54,073 nt of DNA from a virus: positions 1 through 54,073 of IMG/VR virus record IMGVR_UViG_3300036900_000217; one strand, 5' to 3'. The notes under the pieces are model-generated. The model was not told where the DNA came from, did no database searches, and saw only the letters and a program-made list of their open reading frames with translations. The first letter of the stretch is position 1. The number at the start of each line of letters is the position of its first letter. Shown here piece by piece: positions 7,030-14,779 of the stretch. A program made the position numbers and the translations under genes.

Positions 7030-7847
7030 CGCGCATCCGCACGATCAAGCCGGAATTCTGGGGCGACGAGAAGCTCGCCCCCCTCGCCTCGATCGACCGA
7101 TTGGTGTTCCTCGGCTTGATCAGCATGGCTGACGACGCGGGTCGCCTCGTCGACAACGTGAAGACGATCGACGGCTTCATTTTCCCAGAATCCAGCGAAA
7201 CCGCGCGCGACTCTCTGGAGATTCTCGCGAGACACGGCAGGGTCATCCGGTACGTTTCCGACAGCGGGCAGAAGATCATTCAGGTCGCTAACTGGTTGCG
7301 GCATCAGAAGGTAGACAAGCCTTCGAAGTACGTTCTTCCAGGCCCATCATCGACGGGTTCGCGGAATGGTAGCGAGACGCCAGCGGGAGACTCGCGCAAT
7401 TCTATAGAGAGTGTCGCGGGAGTCTCGCAGAAGTCTCGCGCTCCGACCTTGGACCTACGACCTACTACCAACGACCAACGACCGTCTTCTCGCCGCAAAC
7501 CGCGCGGCGAGGATTCGGCCGGGGCGATTGACCAGCCCGCGGAGCATGCCCCGCCGCGCGAGTCCTGGCTCACACCGACGTGCGCCGCGTGGGAGTCGAA
7601 GTACGGCCCCGGATCGTTCGCCGGGGTCGCTGGTCAAGCCGCCAAAGCACTGGCGCCGCTGCGCAAGGCCGGTCACACAGACTCCGAACTCGGCGAGCAT
7701 CTCGAGGTCTACCTCGACCGCACCGAGCCGCGGTTCGTCTCGCTCGCGCGCTTTGCGCAGACCTTCGGCGAGTGGATTCAGCATCCCCTCGTCGACGAGC
7801 ACGGGTTCCTGAACGAACGCGGCCTCGCCGCGATGAGGTCCGAATGA
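7026..7847 (+). CDS. Phage replication initiator / helicase-loader-like protein
   Basis: A 273-residue protein whose N-terminus, MTRIRTIKPEFWGDEKLAPL, followed by RLVFLGLISMADDAGR, is typical of phage replication proteins with a winged-helix N-terminal domain (O/DnaD/replisome organiser type). A strand HGRVIRYVSDSGQKIIQVANW and HQKVDKPSK follow; residues about 110-180 are a low-complexity Ser/Pro/Arg linker, and a compact helical C-terminal domain (WESKYGPGSFAGVAGQAAKA onward) would fit helicase contact. The DnaB-type helicase gene follows with an ATGA overlap, as in other initiator and loader pairs. Confidence 0.75.
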   Translation: MTRIRTIKPEFWGDEKLAPLASIDRLVFLGLISMADDAGRLVDNVKTIDGFIFPESSETARDSLEILARHGRVIRYVSDSGQKIIQVANWLRHQKVDKPSKYVLPGPSSTGSRNGSETPAGDSRNSIESVAGVSQKSRAPTLDLRPTTNDQRPSSRRKPRGEDSAGAIDQPAEHAPPRESWLTPTCAAWESKYGPGSFAGVAGQAAKALAPLRKAGHTDSELGEHLEVYLDRTEPRFVSLARFAQTFGEWIQHPLVDEHGFLNERGLAAMRSE

Positions 7848-8899
7848 CCGCACCGCTGAACCACTACGACCGCACCGGGCCGGTGCTCAGTCTCGACGAC
7901 GAGCGAGAGCGCCGGGCGCGCGCCGAGATGCCCGACGCCGACATGCTTGTCGAGGAGCAGCTCTCGGCCGCGACGGCGCGGATTCACGAGGACTCGACGT
8001 CGTACCCGAAGTACCCGTGGCGCGACCTTGCGTCGCTGGCCGGGCCGATGTGCCCCGGCGACCTCATCCTCGTCGCGGCGCGCACTGGCGGCGGGAAGTC
8101 GCTCTTCCTGCAGAACCTCTTCGACTCGCTGATTCGCTCAAACCTTCGCGGGCTGTACATCGGGCTCGAGCAGGGCCCCGAGGTGCTCCGCGTCAAGTGG
8201 GCGTGCATGGCGATGGACGTGCCGCCGAAGGTCGTGCTCGCCGCCGGCGACATTCGTGGCACGCCGGTCTGGCACGACGCGATGGGCAAGGTGCAGCGGC
8301 ATATCGCGTGGCAGAGAGACCCGTGGGTCCGTGAGCGCGCGCATTTCGCCACGACGCGCCGGATCAACGCCGCGGGCCTCAAGCGCTGGACCGATTGGGG
8401 CGTCGACCTCGGGTGCCAGTTCGTCGTCGTCGACCACGTCGATCGCATCGCGCACGGCGACGGGAAGAACTCGTTCCACGAGATGAGCGAGACCGTGCGG
8501 CTCGCGAAAGAACTCGCCGTGCAGAATCACATCGTGATGCTCGTCGCCTCGCAGATGGGTCGCCCCGCGGATGCCGCCGAGCAGTTCATGCCGCCCTCGC
8601 TGCACGCGCTCCGCGGCGGCGGAACGAAAGAGGAGGAGTCCGACACTGTCCTCGGCGTCTATCGCCCGCTCAAGCCGAGCGTCAGCGACAAGCAGCTCAA
8701 GCTCGTGCGCCAGGGCCTCGCGCTCCGCGACACGGTCGTCGAGCCGAACACGATGGCGGTCATGGTGCTCAAGCATCGACTCGAGGGCCCGGTCGCTGGC
8801 CAAGTGGCGAAGCTCTTCGTGCGCCACCAGCGCGTGCAGGAGATGCGCGAAGCCGATCGCTACTCGACACAATCCCGAGACGTCGGGAGGCAATTCTGA
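7844..8899 (+). CDS. DnaB-like replicative helicase (RecA-fold domain only)
   Basis: A 351-residue protein that matches the C-terminal helicase domain of DnaB. Walker A is ARTGGGKS at residues 79-86, GLYIGLEQGPEVL follows, Walker B is QFVVVDHVDRI near residue 192, and VMLVASQMGRP is the segment before the sensor loop. HALRGGGTKEEESDTVLGVYRP matches the DnaB region that binds nucleotide in trans. The usual N-terminal DnaG-interaction domain is missing; only a 50-residue leader precedes the ATPase core. It would unwind DNA at the phage fork. No primase or DNA polymerase gene was recognised in the genome. Confidence 0.88.
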   Translation: MTAPLNHYDRTGPVLSLDDERERRARAEMPDADMLVEEQLSAATARIHEDSTSYPKYPWRDLASLAGPMCPGDLILVAARTGGGKSLFLQNLFDSLIRSNLRGLYIGLEQGPEVLRVKWACMAMDVPPKVVLAAGDIRGTPVWHDAMGKVQRHIAWQRDPWVRERAHFATTRRINAAGLKRWTDWGVDLGCQFVVVDHVDRIAHGDGKNSFHEMSETVRLAKELAVQNHIVMLVASQMGRPADAAEQFMPPSLHALRGGGTKEEESDTVLGVYRPLKPSVSDKQLKLVRQGLALRDTVVEPNTMAVMVLKHRLEGPVAGQVAKLFVRHQRVQEMREADRYSTQSRDVGRQF

Positions 8900-9360
8900 T
8901 GCGCGCCCCCAACCCCACGCCCGCCGAGCGCCGCTTCGCGTCGAGCTTCTTCGCCGACTCAAGCGCATGCGGCGTCCGTGCGATCAAGACCGCGATGCGT
9001 GCCGATGGCCGGATGGACTCGTGGATCTGGATCGCGGCGATCGACACGCAGACCATGCTCCGGCTCGGGATCCTGATCTCGGACCAGCTCGCGGGCGGCG
9101 TGACGGACGTCGTGCTCGACCTGGCCGATGTGGTCGTGGTCGAGAAGCACGGCCTCGGCGTCTTGGCGCGGATCAGCACGCAGCTCCGCGAGATCCGTCG
9201 CAACCGACGCGACCCGAGTTCGCACGGCACGCTGACGGTCGAGCGTGCGTCGGCGGACGTGGCGCAGCATCTCGAGCCGCTCGTCGCGTGCGGGCTCGTC
9301 ACGATTCGCGAACCGTCGTTCCCTGACGTTCCCCATTCACCCGAGGCGTTCAGCGCATGA
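8899..9360 (+). CDS. STAS-domain-like protein
   Basis: A 153-residue protein linked to the helicase by a TGATG overlap. Residues about 45-136 follow the STAS fold pattern: a strand (WIWIAAID), VTDVVLDLADVVVVEKHGLGVLARI, and a last helix VAQHLEPLVACGLVTI. In anti-sigma-factor antagonists the loop after LDLxxV carries a Ser that is phosphorylated (typically DSxGL); here it reads EKHGLG, so regulation by phosphorylation is unlikely. STAS domains are rare in phages. Family call is by pattern; it could instead be a structural mimic, and the partner is unknown. Confidence 0.6.
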   Translation: MRAPNPTPAERRFASSFFADSSACGVRAIKTAMRADGRMDSWIWIAAIDTQTMLRLGILISDQLAGGVTDVVLDLADVVVVEKHGLGVLARISTQLREIRRNRRDPSSHGTLTVERASADVAQHLEPLVACGLVTIREPSFPDVPHSPEAFSA

Positions 9361-9965
9361 GCCGCGCAGCGACGCAACCCGGCAGGGCCTCACTGATCGA
9401 GTGGCGCGAGGCGTCGCTTCCGCCCGACGTGAAGCAACTCGTCGCGGGCCGAACGCGGCTCTACGTCTCGACACGCACGCTGTGCAAGGTGCTGGTGAGC
9501 CACGAGCCGGCGACGGGCTGGCATCTCTCGATCTCGCATCCGTGGCGCGACCCGTCGTGGGATGAGATCAAATCGGCGCGGTACACGCTACTCGGCGACG
9601 AACTGCGGATGACGATGGACCTGCCGCCATCGAGCGAATTCGTCGACGTGCACGAGTACTGTTTCCACCTGTACGAATGCCGTTGCAAACACAAATCCCA
9701 ACACCTGAGGAATCGACCGATGATGCGAGCGAAGATGAGCGTGCGTGAAGTGACCAAGCCGTACGAGGGCGCTGAGCAATTGCACATGGCGCCGGTCGTG
9801 AGCGGCGAGACGTTCGGGCCGAACGGCGAGAGCGAGAACAACAGCTACTCGCGCTGGACGCCGAGCGGCAGCCTGTCGCTCGTGATCACCAACCCGAATC
9901 TCCACGGCAAGTTCACCGTTGGCGACGAGTATTACGTCGACTTCACGCCGGCGCCGAAAGCCTGA
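9357..9965 (+). CDS. Two-domain phage protein with likely internal start
   Basis: A 202-residue frame. Residues 1-118 form a domain seen as a separate phage protein (RLYVSTRTLCKVLVSHEP, GWHLSISHPWRDPSWDEI, ending in a Cys/His-rich helix). Residues from 122 (MMRAKMSVREV, NSYSRWTPSGSLSLVITNPN, GEYYVDF-like end) match another phage protein normally encoded alone at about 80 residues. An excellent ribosome site TGAGGA at 9706-9711 lies 8 bases before ATG 9720. The second domain may therefore be made both as a fusion and as a separate product. Confidence 0.75.
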   Translation: MSRAATQPGRASLIEWREASLPPDVKQLVAGRTRLYVSTRTLCKVLVSHEPATGWHLSISHPWRDPSWDEIKSARYTLLGDELRMTMDLPPSSEFVDVHEYCFHLYECRCKHKSQHLRNRPMMRAKMSVREVTKPYEGAEQLHMAPVVSGETFGPNGESENNSYSRWTPSGSLSLVITNPNLHGKFTVGDEYYVDFTPAPKA

Positions 9966-9968
9966 GCC

Positions 9969-10055
9969 GTGACGCGACTCCTCGCCCGCTTCCGCGCCTT
10001 CGTGTGGCGCCTACGCATGCGGCGCATTGCTGGCCGCCGACTCCGGAGGATGTGA
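9969..10055 (+). CDS. Possible 28-aa basic leader peptide
   Basis: A GTG-started frame encoding a 28-residue Arg-rich peptide (nine or more Arg). Its stop TGA at 10053-10055 overlaps the ATG of the next gene (TGATG), the same coupling used between true genes here. It may simply provide translational coupling. No family; the start has only a weak ribosome site. Confidence 0.3.
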   Translation: MTRLLARFRAFVWRLRMRRIAGRRLRRM

Positions 10056-10303
10056 TGCCGAGCCAATCCACCGTGCTCGCGAAAGAGCGCATCGAGCGCC
10101 AGCGCGAAGCCGACGAACGTGCGCAGCGGGCCGACAACGCTCGTCGCGCGGCCCTCGAGAACCCCAAGCGCCAAGCGGCGATCACGCTCTACCAGCAGGA
10201 GCGCGAACGAGCCGAGCGCCAAGGGAAGCGCGTCTTGCGGTCGATCGACGACTACCGGCGCACCGTGCCGGCGTGGGTCATCGAGTACGGCGGTGCGCGA
10301 TGA
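10055..10303 (+). CDS. Small coiled-coil protein, 82 aa
   Basis: Start at ATG 10055, with GGAGGA at 10045-10050 four bases upstream; longer in-frame starts exist (GTG 10052, ATG 10004). Residues about 8-62 form one highly charged helix of Arg, Glu, Ala and Gln, probably a coiled coil, followed by SIDDYRRTVPAWVIEYGGAR. No function recognised; the stop overlaps the next ATG. Confidence 0.6.
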   Translation: MPSQSTVLAKERIERQREADERAQRADNARRAALENPKRQAAITLYQQERERAERQGKRVLRSIDDYRRTVPAWVIEYGGAR

Positions 10304-10692
10304 AGCCGGTCACTCAGACGCACGTCGGCGTCGGGAACCCGCGCGCGAATTGTCTCATGGCCGCCATCGCGTCGATCGTCGAGTGCCCGATCGATTCGCT
10401 GCCCGACGTGTACGACCACGAGCAGCGTGGCCTCGATTGGTTCGGCGTTCTGCGCGACGCCTTGGCGCCGCACCGCCTCGTGCCGGTCATCTACGACCAG
10501 AACTCGAAGCTGTTTCCGCCAATCGCACCGAAGGGCTATCACGTGGCGTGCGGAACATCGCCGCGGCAAGACGAACAGCACGCCGTCGTCGCACTCGATG
10601 GCGAGATCGTGTTCGATCCGCATCCGTCGCGTGACGGTCTCCGCGGCGACGTGGCGTGGTGGATCCTCCTCATACCTGCGGCGGCCGCATGA
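10300..10692 (+). CDS. Papain-like cysteine peptidase-like phage protein
   Basis: A 130-residue protein with the arrangement of a small papain-like or NlpC-type domain: NCLMAAIASIVECPIDSLPD with Cys18, then DWFGVLRDAL, KGYHVACGTSPR, and EQHAVVALDGEIVFDPHPSR with His94 and Asp106. Cys-His-Asp in this order would give a catalytic triad. The family is common in phages and is usually unannotated; activity and target are inference. It is preceded and followed by four-base overlaps. Confidence 0.7.
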   Translation: MKPVTQTHVGVGNPRANCLMAAIASIVECPIDSLPDVYDHEQRGLDWFGVLRDALAPHRLVPVIYDQNSKLFPPIAPKGYHVACGTSPRQDEQHAVVALDGEIVFDPHPSRDGLRGDVAWWILLIPAAAA

Positions 10693-11129
10693 ACCAGCTC
10701 GGCTACGAGGCCACGGTGCGCGCCATGCGCGAGCGGCAGATCCCCGAGGAGAAGATCCAGAAGTTCGCCCGCGAGCAGTGGCCCGAGGTCGCCGCGGAGC
10801 AGGACGCTGCGGCCGTGAAGGTCGAGGCGCGTCGGGAGAAGGACGTCGAGCACGCGGGCGACAAGCTGATGCTCGCGCACGGATTCCGAGTGATCTCGTT
10901 CTCGCAGCCACGCGCGACGAAACAGACCGCCGGGATTAGCGATAGATTATACATCAACGCAAAACGCCGCCTAGCTGTATTCTGGGAAGCCAAGACATCC
11001 ACTGGCAAACAGTCGCCGCACCAGCGCGACTTTCAGGCGCTCGTCGAATCGGTCGACTGGACATACGTGGTCGGGACGGATGCGGTGCTCGGTGCCTACC
11101 TCAACGAGCAAGGAGTGTTGATCAAGTGA
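10689..11129 (+). CDS. VRR-NUC domain nuclease
   Basis: A 146-residue protein. The C-terminal part has the PD-(D/E)XK nuclease pattern of VRR-NUC proteins: a helix with Glu54, TAGISDRLYI with Asp85, a strand VFWEAK with Glu100 and Lys102, then GKQSPHQRDF. Phage VRR-NUC proteins are small Holliday-junction or flap-type nucleases acting in replication and recombination. The N-terminal 50 residues are a charged helix. Around 10935-10990 the DNA is less GC-rich than its surroundings, a hint of separate origin. The start is set by the ATGA overlap with the upstream gene. Confidence 0.82.
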   Translation: MNQLGYEATVRAMRERQIPEEKIQKFAREQWPEVAAEQDAAAVKVEARREKDVEHAGDKLMLAHGFRVISFSQPRATKQTAGISDRLYINAKRRLAVFWEAKTSTGKQSPHQRDFQALVESVDWTYVVGTDAVLGAYLNEQGVLIK

Positions 11130-11701
11130 CCGCGCGCTACTCCGACGACGAGATGCTGGCGGAATTGCGCCGCGTGGCCGCTGGCGAGCCTCTGAGCCGC
11201 CCGCTGTATACGGCTGCGCGACCAGCGATCAGCGCCCCCGCGATCACGGCGCGATTCGGTAGTTGGCTGGCTGCATTAGAAAAAGCGGGCGTTTCGTCGC
11301 CGTACGCCTATGGCGGGACGTGGGCGTCGTGTCCGATCTGCGGCGACCGCTTCAGGGTTCGCGGCGGCGTGAAGGCGGCGAAGACTTGCGGGAGGCGATC
11401 CTGTACGTCCGAACTAATGTCTCGCGAACACTCGCATGGCGACGCGGCCAGTCCACAAGCAGCGCGCGGCCGTGCGGGACGAGTCACGAAGGAGCGAGGT
11501 CGCTGCGAGCGGTGCGGACTCCCGCCTGGTCCACGCGCGCATGATCGTCACCACAGAGATCGCGACCCGTACAACAACGATCCGGCGAACATTGAGGTTC
11601 TCTGCCGAGATTGCCACGCCGCTGAGCATGACGCGGCCGGCGACGGCTGGTCAGCTAAGAAAAAGCGGGATGAGTCAGGTCGTTTTCTTCCCGTGCGATG
11701 A
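11126..11701 (+). CDS. HNH endonuclease with homing-endonuclease-associated repeat
   Basis: A 191-residue protein. Residues 8-56 fit the homing-endonuclease-associated repeat (DDEMLAELRRVAAGEPLS through ITARFGSWLAALEKAGV), a DNA-reading module. Cys69/Cys72 and Cys88/Cys93 form a zinc ribbon; Cys127/Cys130 with His142-His143, Asn155 and CRDCH at 160-164 form the HNH nuclease core with its structural zinc. Position just upstream of the terminase genes is common for phage HNH enzymes, some of which assist packaging. Whether it is a mobile homing enzyme or a packaging helper cannot be told here. Confidence 0.85.
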   Translation: MTARYSDDEMLAELRRVAAGEPLSRPLYTAARPAISAPAITARFGSWLAALEKAGVSSPYAYGGTWASCPICGDRFRVRGGVKAAKTCGRRSCTSELMSREHSHGDAASPQAARGRAGRVTKERGRCERCGLPPGPRAHDRHHRDRDPYNNDPANIEVLCRDCHAAEHDAAGDGWSAKKKRDESGRFLPVR

Positions 11702-11949
11702 ACGATCCCGTCTGCGACCGCTGCGGCCGGCTCTGGTCGCACCACGCGCCGCCGAAGATGACCTGCCCGTTCGTCTCGACCTTTCGCGCCGATCGGCCGG
11801 TCGAGCTGACCCACGAAGCCGTGACGATGGTCGAGTCCATTCGCACGCGCCTCGGGATCGGACTCGCCGTGGATTTCGACGCGTGGCTCACGCGCGCACT
11901 GGAGCGGCTGACGGAGATGGAGAACGACGGCGAGGAGTGGAAGCGATGA
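11698..11949 (+). CDS. Small Cys-pair protein, 83 aa
   Basis: Starts in an ATGA overlap. The N-terminus has CDRCGRLWSHH and a further Cys about 15 residues on, compatible with a small zinc knuckle; the rest is a helix with DFDAWLTRALERLTEMEND. No family recognised; probable accessory gene between the HNH and terminase genes. Confidence 0.6.
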   Translation: MNDPVCDRCGRLWSHHAPPKMTCPFVSTFRADRPVELTHEAVTMVESIRTRLGIGLAVDFDAWLTRALERLTEMENDGEEWKR

Positions 11950-12083
11950 CGAAACGCGAGCATCCGTGGCGCGGTCTGCACTGGCTCATGCTGTCCGCGT
12001 TTGCATCCGGCGTGGCCAAAGTCGCGATGGATGTCTGCTATTGGGCGTGGCAGCGAGAGCGCATATCACGGGGCGAACGATGA
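11946..12083 (+). CDS. Small single-span membrane protein, 45 aa
   Basis: The start overlaps the preceding stop (ATGA at 11946-11949). Residues about 12-34 (LHWLMLSAFASGVAKVAMDV and on) are moderately hydrophobic and could span a membrane, flanked by basic residues. The stop lies inside the left arm of the inverted repeat at 12080-12108. Unknown function. Confidence 0.5.
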   Translation: MTKREHPWRGLHWLMLSAFASGVAKVAMDVCYWAWQRERISRGER

Positions 12084-12108
12084 TTCCGAGAGTAGATTAG
12101 AGAATCAT
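12080..12108. promoter_or_regulatory. Inverted repeat over the terminase start
   Basis: ATGATTC (12080-12086) and GAATCAT (12102-12108) are perfect inverted copies separated by 15 bases. The right arm covers the first two bases of the small terminase start codon (12107) and the left arm contains the preceding gene's stop. As RNA it would fold the start region into a hairpin; as DNA it could be a protein-binding site. Confidence 0.5.
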
Positions 12109-12472
12109 GCCGAAACGCATCGACCTCTCTGACAAAGAGCTTCGACAGATCGAGCGTCTGGCGCGCTACCTCACGCAGGAGCAAATCGCCAGCGTGCTCG
12201 AGGTGCCGACGCGCACGTTGCAGCGGCGACTACAAGAGGACACGCGAGCAGTGGCGGCCTATAAAAGGGGCAAAAACGAGACGGTCGCCGCCGTCGCCCG
12301 TTCGCTCGTCTTCCAGGCACTCAGCGGCAACATCACGGCCGCGATCTTCTTCCTGAAATGCCAAGGCGGATGGCGCGAGACCGACCCGCGACAGATCCCG
12401 GTCGACGAGATTCCGAAGCTGACCGACCGCGAGATGGAGCGCGAGAAGCGCCGCATGGGCCTCGTGCGATGA
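12107..12472 (+). CDS. Terminase small subunit-like protein
   Basis: A 121-residue helical protein. Residues about 20-45 form a helix-turn-helix (YLTQEQIASVLEVPTRTLQR), followed by AYKRGKNETVAAVARSLVFQ and SGNITAAIFFLKCQGGWRE, a pattern typical of small terminases and related phage DNA-binding proteins that recognise the packaging site. Its position two genes before the large terminase supports this. The ribosome site is weak and covered by an inverted repeat. Confidence 0.75.
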   Translation: MPKRIDLSDKELRQIERLARYLTQEQIASVLEVPTRTLQRRLQEDTRAVAAYKRGKNETVAAVARSLVFQALSGNITAAIFFLKCQGGWRETDPRQIPVDEIPKLTDREMEREKRRMGLVR

Positions 12473-12499
12473 GCGGCCAGTTATGAGGCGACATCTGGA

Positions 12500-13366
12500 A
12501 TGAGATCTCCATACCGTTCTGATCGGTCGCAGCCTATGATCGTTTGCCGGGAACCTGACTCGGCACGGAGGCGCATGCTCGAAATGTTCGCCGCGCTTCA
12601 GGCGAGCACTCCCGACGATGGCGCCCTGACCTGTGTCGACATGTCGAGTGTCGGCCAATGGCATGACGACGCGAACGGGCCGGAACTGGACGTTCTGCTG
12701 AAGGAAACGCCAGCCCGACCGCCGTTCAAGGTCTGCGTCGTCGGAATTGTGACAGATTGTACAAACGTGCCGCTTCCCGTCGCCGATCCGCGCCGCAGAC
12801 TCATAGTCGCTTTCGTAGAGCGCAAGTCGGAGGCTGAAGTCGTGATGTTCGAGCTTGGCGTGGATCTCATGCCTATAACCGTCGGCGGCCTCGGGCTTGA
12901 CGAGAGAGGTTGCGTGAATAAGAGGATCACTTTTTCCCGCGACTCGAACGATCTGCTTGGGCCGGATGGGTTTACTTCCGAGGTCATCGCTTGCGGTCTC
13001 GCGATGTTCCATGTCGGCAATATCGGGCTTCGAGAAGTCCAATTCCCACGCGCTATGCGTCGGCGTGCACAGAAAGACGGCCTGCGCGGGCCGACTGTCT
13101 ATCACACGCTTCGGCTTCGCCCATTCGGCAAGGATGATGAGCGCGAGCAGCGCTCGGCGATGCCGACCATGGAGCGTCCGCTTCACTTGGTGCGCGGGCA
13201 CTTCGCGCGGTACTCGGAAGACCGTCCTCTCTTCGGCCGCTATTCCGGAACTTTCTGGCGCGCCGAGCATGAGGCCGGAAATCCGTCCGTCGCAGTCGTC
13301 CGCAAAACCTACGCGTTCGACGTTCAAACAAGGGCCGATCATGCAGCGATCCCCGGGGCCTCATGA
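12500..13366 (+). CDS. Conserved phage protein between small and large terminase
   Basis: A 288-residue protein; ATG 12500 has TGAGG at 12484-12488 11 bases upstream, and ATG 12536 is an alternative. The C-terminal segment HLVRGHFARYSEDRPLFG, followed by SGTFWRAEHEAGN, is a motif I know from many phage proteins next to terminase genes, usually annotated as hypothetical. The central part is a strand-rich domain. It may serve packaging or head assembly, but this is from position only. GC content is slightly below that of the terminase genes. Confidence 0.7.
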   Translation: MRSPYRSDRSQPMIVCREPDSARRRMLEMFAALQASTPDDGALTCVDMSSVGQWHDDANGPELDVLLKETPARPPFKVCVVGIVTDCTNVPLPVADPRRRLIVAFVERKSEAEVVMFELGVDLMPITVGGLGLDERGCVNKRITFSRDSNDLLGPDGFTSEVIACGLAMFHVGNIGLREVQFPRAMRRRAQKDGLRGPTVYHTLRLRPFGKDDEREQRSAMPTMERPLHLVRGHFARYSEDRPLFGRYSGTFWRAEHEAGNPSVAVVRKTYAFDVQTRADHAAIPGAS

Positions 13367-14775
13367 GCGTTCTCGAATACAAGCGCGCCCTCGCGCTAGA
13401 GGACGAAACCCGACGTCGCCGCCGTGAGCGGGAGCGCGCCGCGGAACTGGAGCGCCTCGAGGCCGAGACGCGCGCCACGGTAGAGCGGAGTGCCGAGACG
13501 CCCGCGCTCGCGCGCCGCGTGCCGCCGTGGGCCGTCGACCTCCAGCAGCCAGCGCGCTACAAGGGCGCGTCAGGCGGAAGGGCTAGCGGTAAAAGCCATT
13601 TCTTCGCCGAGGAAGCCGTCGAGGCGATGGTGCTCAACCCCGCCCTGCGCTTCGTGTGCATCCGCGAGATCCAGCAGTCGCTCGAGTTCTCGGTCAAGTC
13701 GCTCGTCGAGGCGAAGATCCGCGCCTTCGGTGTCGGCCATCTCTTCGACATCCTCTCGACCAAGATCCGCCGCGCCGGCCACGACGGCATCATGATTTTC
13801 GAGGGCATGCAGGATCACACCGCGGAGTCGATCAAGTCGCTCGAGGGATTCGGCCGGGCGTGGGTCGAGGAGGCCCACACGATCAGCAAGAAGTCGTTCG
13901 ACCTCCTACTCCCGACGATCCGCGCGCCGCAGTCGGAGATCTGGTTTAGTTGGAACCCCGAACTCGCGACCGACCCCGTTGACGCGTTCTTTGCATCCAA
14001 GCCAGCGGGCGCCATTCACCGGCACGCCACGTACCGCGAGAATCCGTTCTGCCCCGACGTAATGCGCGCTGAGGCGGCGCGGCTCGAGGCGGCGGACCCC
14101 GACTCCGCGGCGCACATCTGGGACGGCGGCTATTTCCTCGGCGGCCAGGGTCGCGTCTACTCGTCGTTCGTGAACCGACTCGCGCCCGCCGGCAATCTCG
14201 ACGAGAAAGTGACGGACCACGGCGGCGACCTGTACGTCGGCCAGGACTTCAACGTCAACCCGATGGCGTCGGTGATCGCGGTGAAGGTCGTCGACGAATG
14301 CCACGTGATCGACGCGCTCGAGATCCCGACGTCGAACACCGAAGAGGTCGCGGCCGAGATCAAACGCCGATACCCGAATCGCCGCGTCATCTTCTGCCCC
14401 GACCCCGCAGGGAATCAGCGGCACACGAACGCGCCGGTCGGGCAGACGGACTTTACGATCCTCCAGCGCCATCGGTTCGAGGTGCGCGCGCCGAGCACGC
14501 ACCCGCCCGTCGTGGACCGGATCAACAACGCGCAGGCGATGTACTTCGACCCAAAGACGGGCCGCCGACGCGTGCGGATTCACCCGACCGCCGCCACGGC
14601 GCTCATCACGGGCCTCGCGAACCTGACGTACAAAGAGGGCACGAGCCTCCGCGATACGAAGCGCGGCGGCGGGGCGTATTTCCACATCTGCGACGCGATG
14701 GACTACTTGCTGTGGCAGGAATTCAACGTGCTCACCGAACCCGCCCGCTGGGGCACCACCACCTACCGGACGTGA
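13363..14775 (+). CDS. terL: Terminase large subunit (PBSX/Terminase_3 type)
   Basis: A 470-residue packaging motor. After a charged coiled-coil leader (residues 1-45), the ATPase has Walker A GGRASGKS (71-78), Walker B RAWVEEAH with the catalytic Glu170 pair (165-172), and coupling motif IWFSWNPE. The RNase H-like nuclease domain has Asp295 in YVGQDFNVNP, Asp347 in CPDPAGN and Asp444 in HICDAMDY, the expected metal-binding triad. It would drive DNA into proheads and cut concatemers. The ATGA overlap with the preceding gene fixes the start. Portal follows directly. Confidence 0.95.
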   Translation: MSVLEYKRALALEDETRRRRRERERAAELERLEAETRATVERSAETPALARRVPPWAVDLQQPARYKGASGGRASGKSHFFAEEAVEAMVLNPALRFVCIREIQQSLEFSVKSLVEAKIRAFGVGHLFDILSTKIRRAGHDGIMIFEGMQDHTAESIKSLEGFGRAWVEEAHTISKKSFDLLLPTIRAPQSEIWFSWNPELATDPVDAFFASKPAGAIHRHATYRENPFCPDVMRAEAARLEAADPDSAAHIWDGGYFLGGQGRVYSSFVNRLAPAGNLDEKVTDHGGDLYVGQDFNVNPMASVIAVKVVDECHVIDALEIPTSNTEEVAAEIKRRYPNRRVIFCPDPAGNQRHTNAPVGQTDFTILQRHRFEVRAPSTHPPVVDRINNAQAMYFDPKTGRRRVRIHPTAATALITGLANLTYKEGTSLRDTKRGGGAYFHICDAMDYLLWQEFNVLTEPARWGTTTYRT

Positions 14776-14779
14776 TGCG

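Noticed and set aside
7580-7843. Upstream extension of the helicase frame
   Set aside because: The added residues are Arg-rich and lie inside the initiator gene. ATG 7844 overlaps its stop as usual here.
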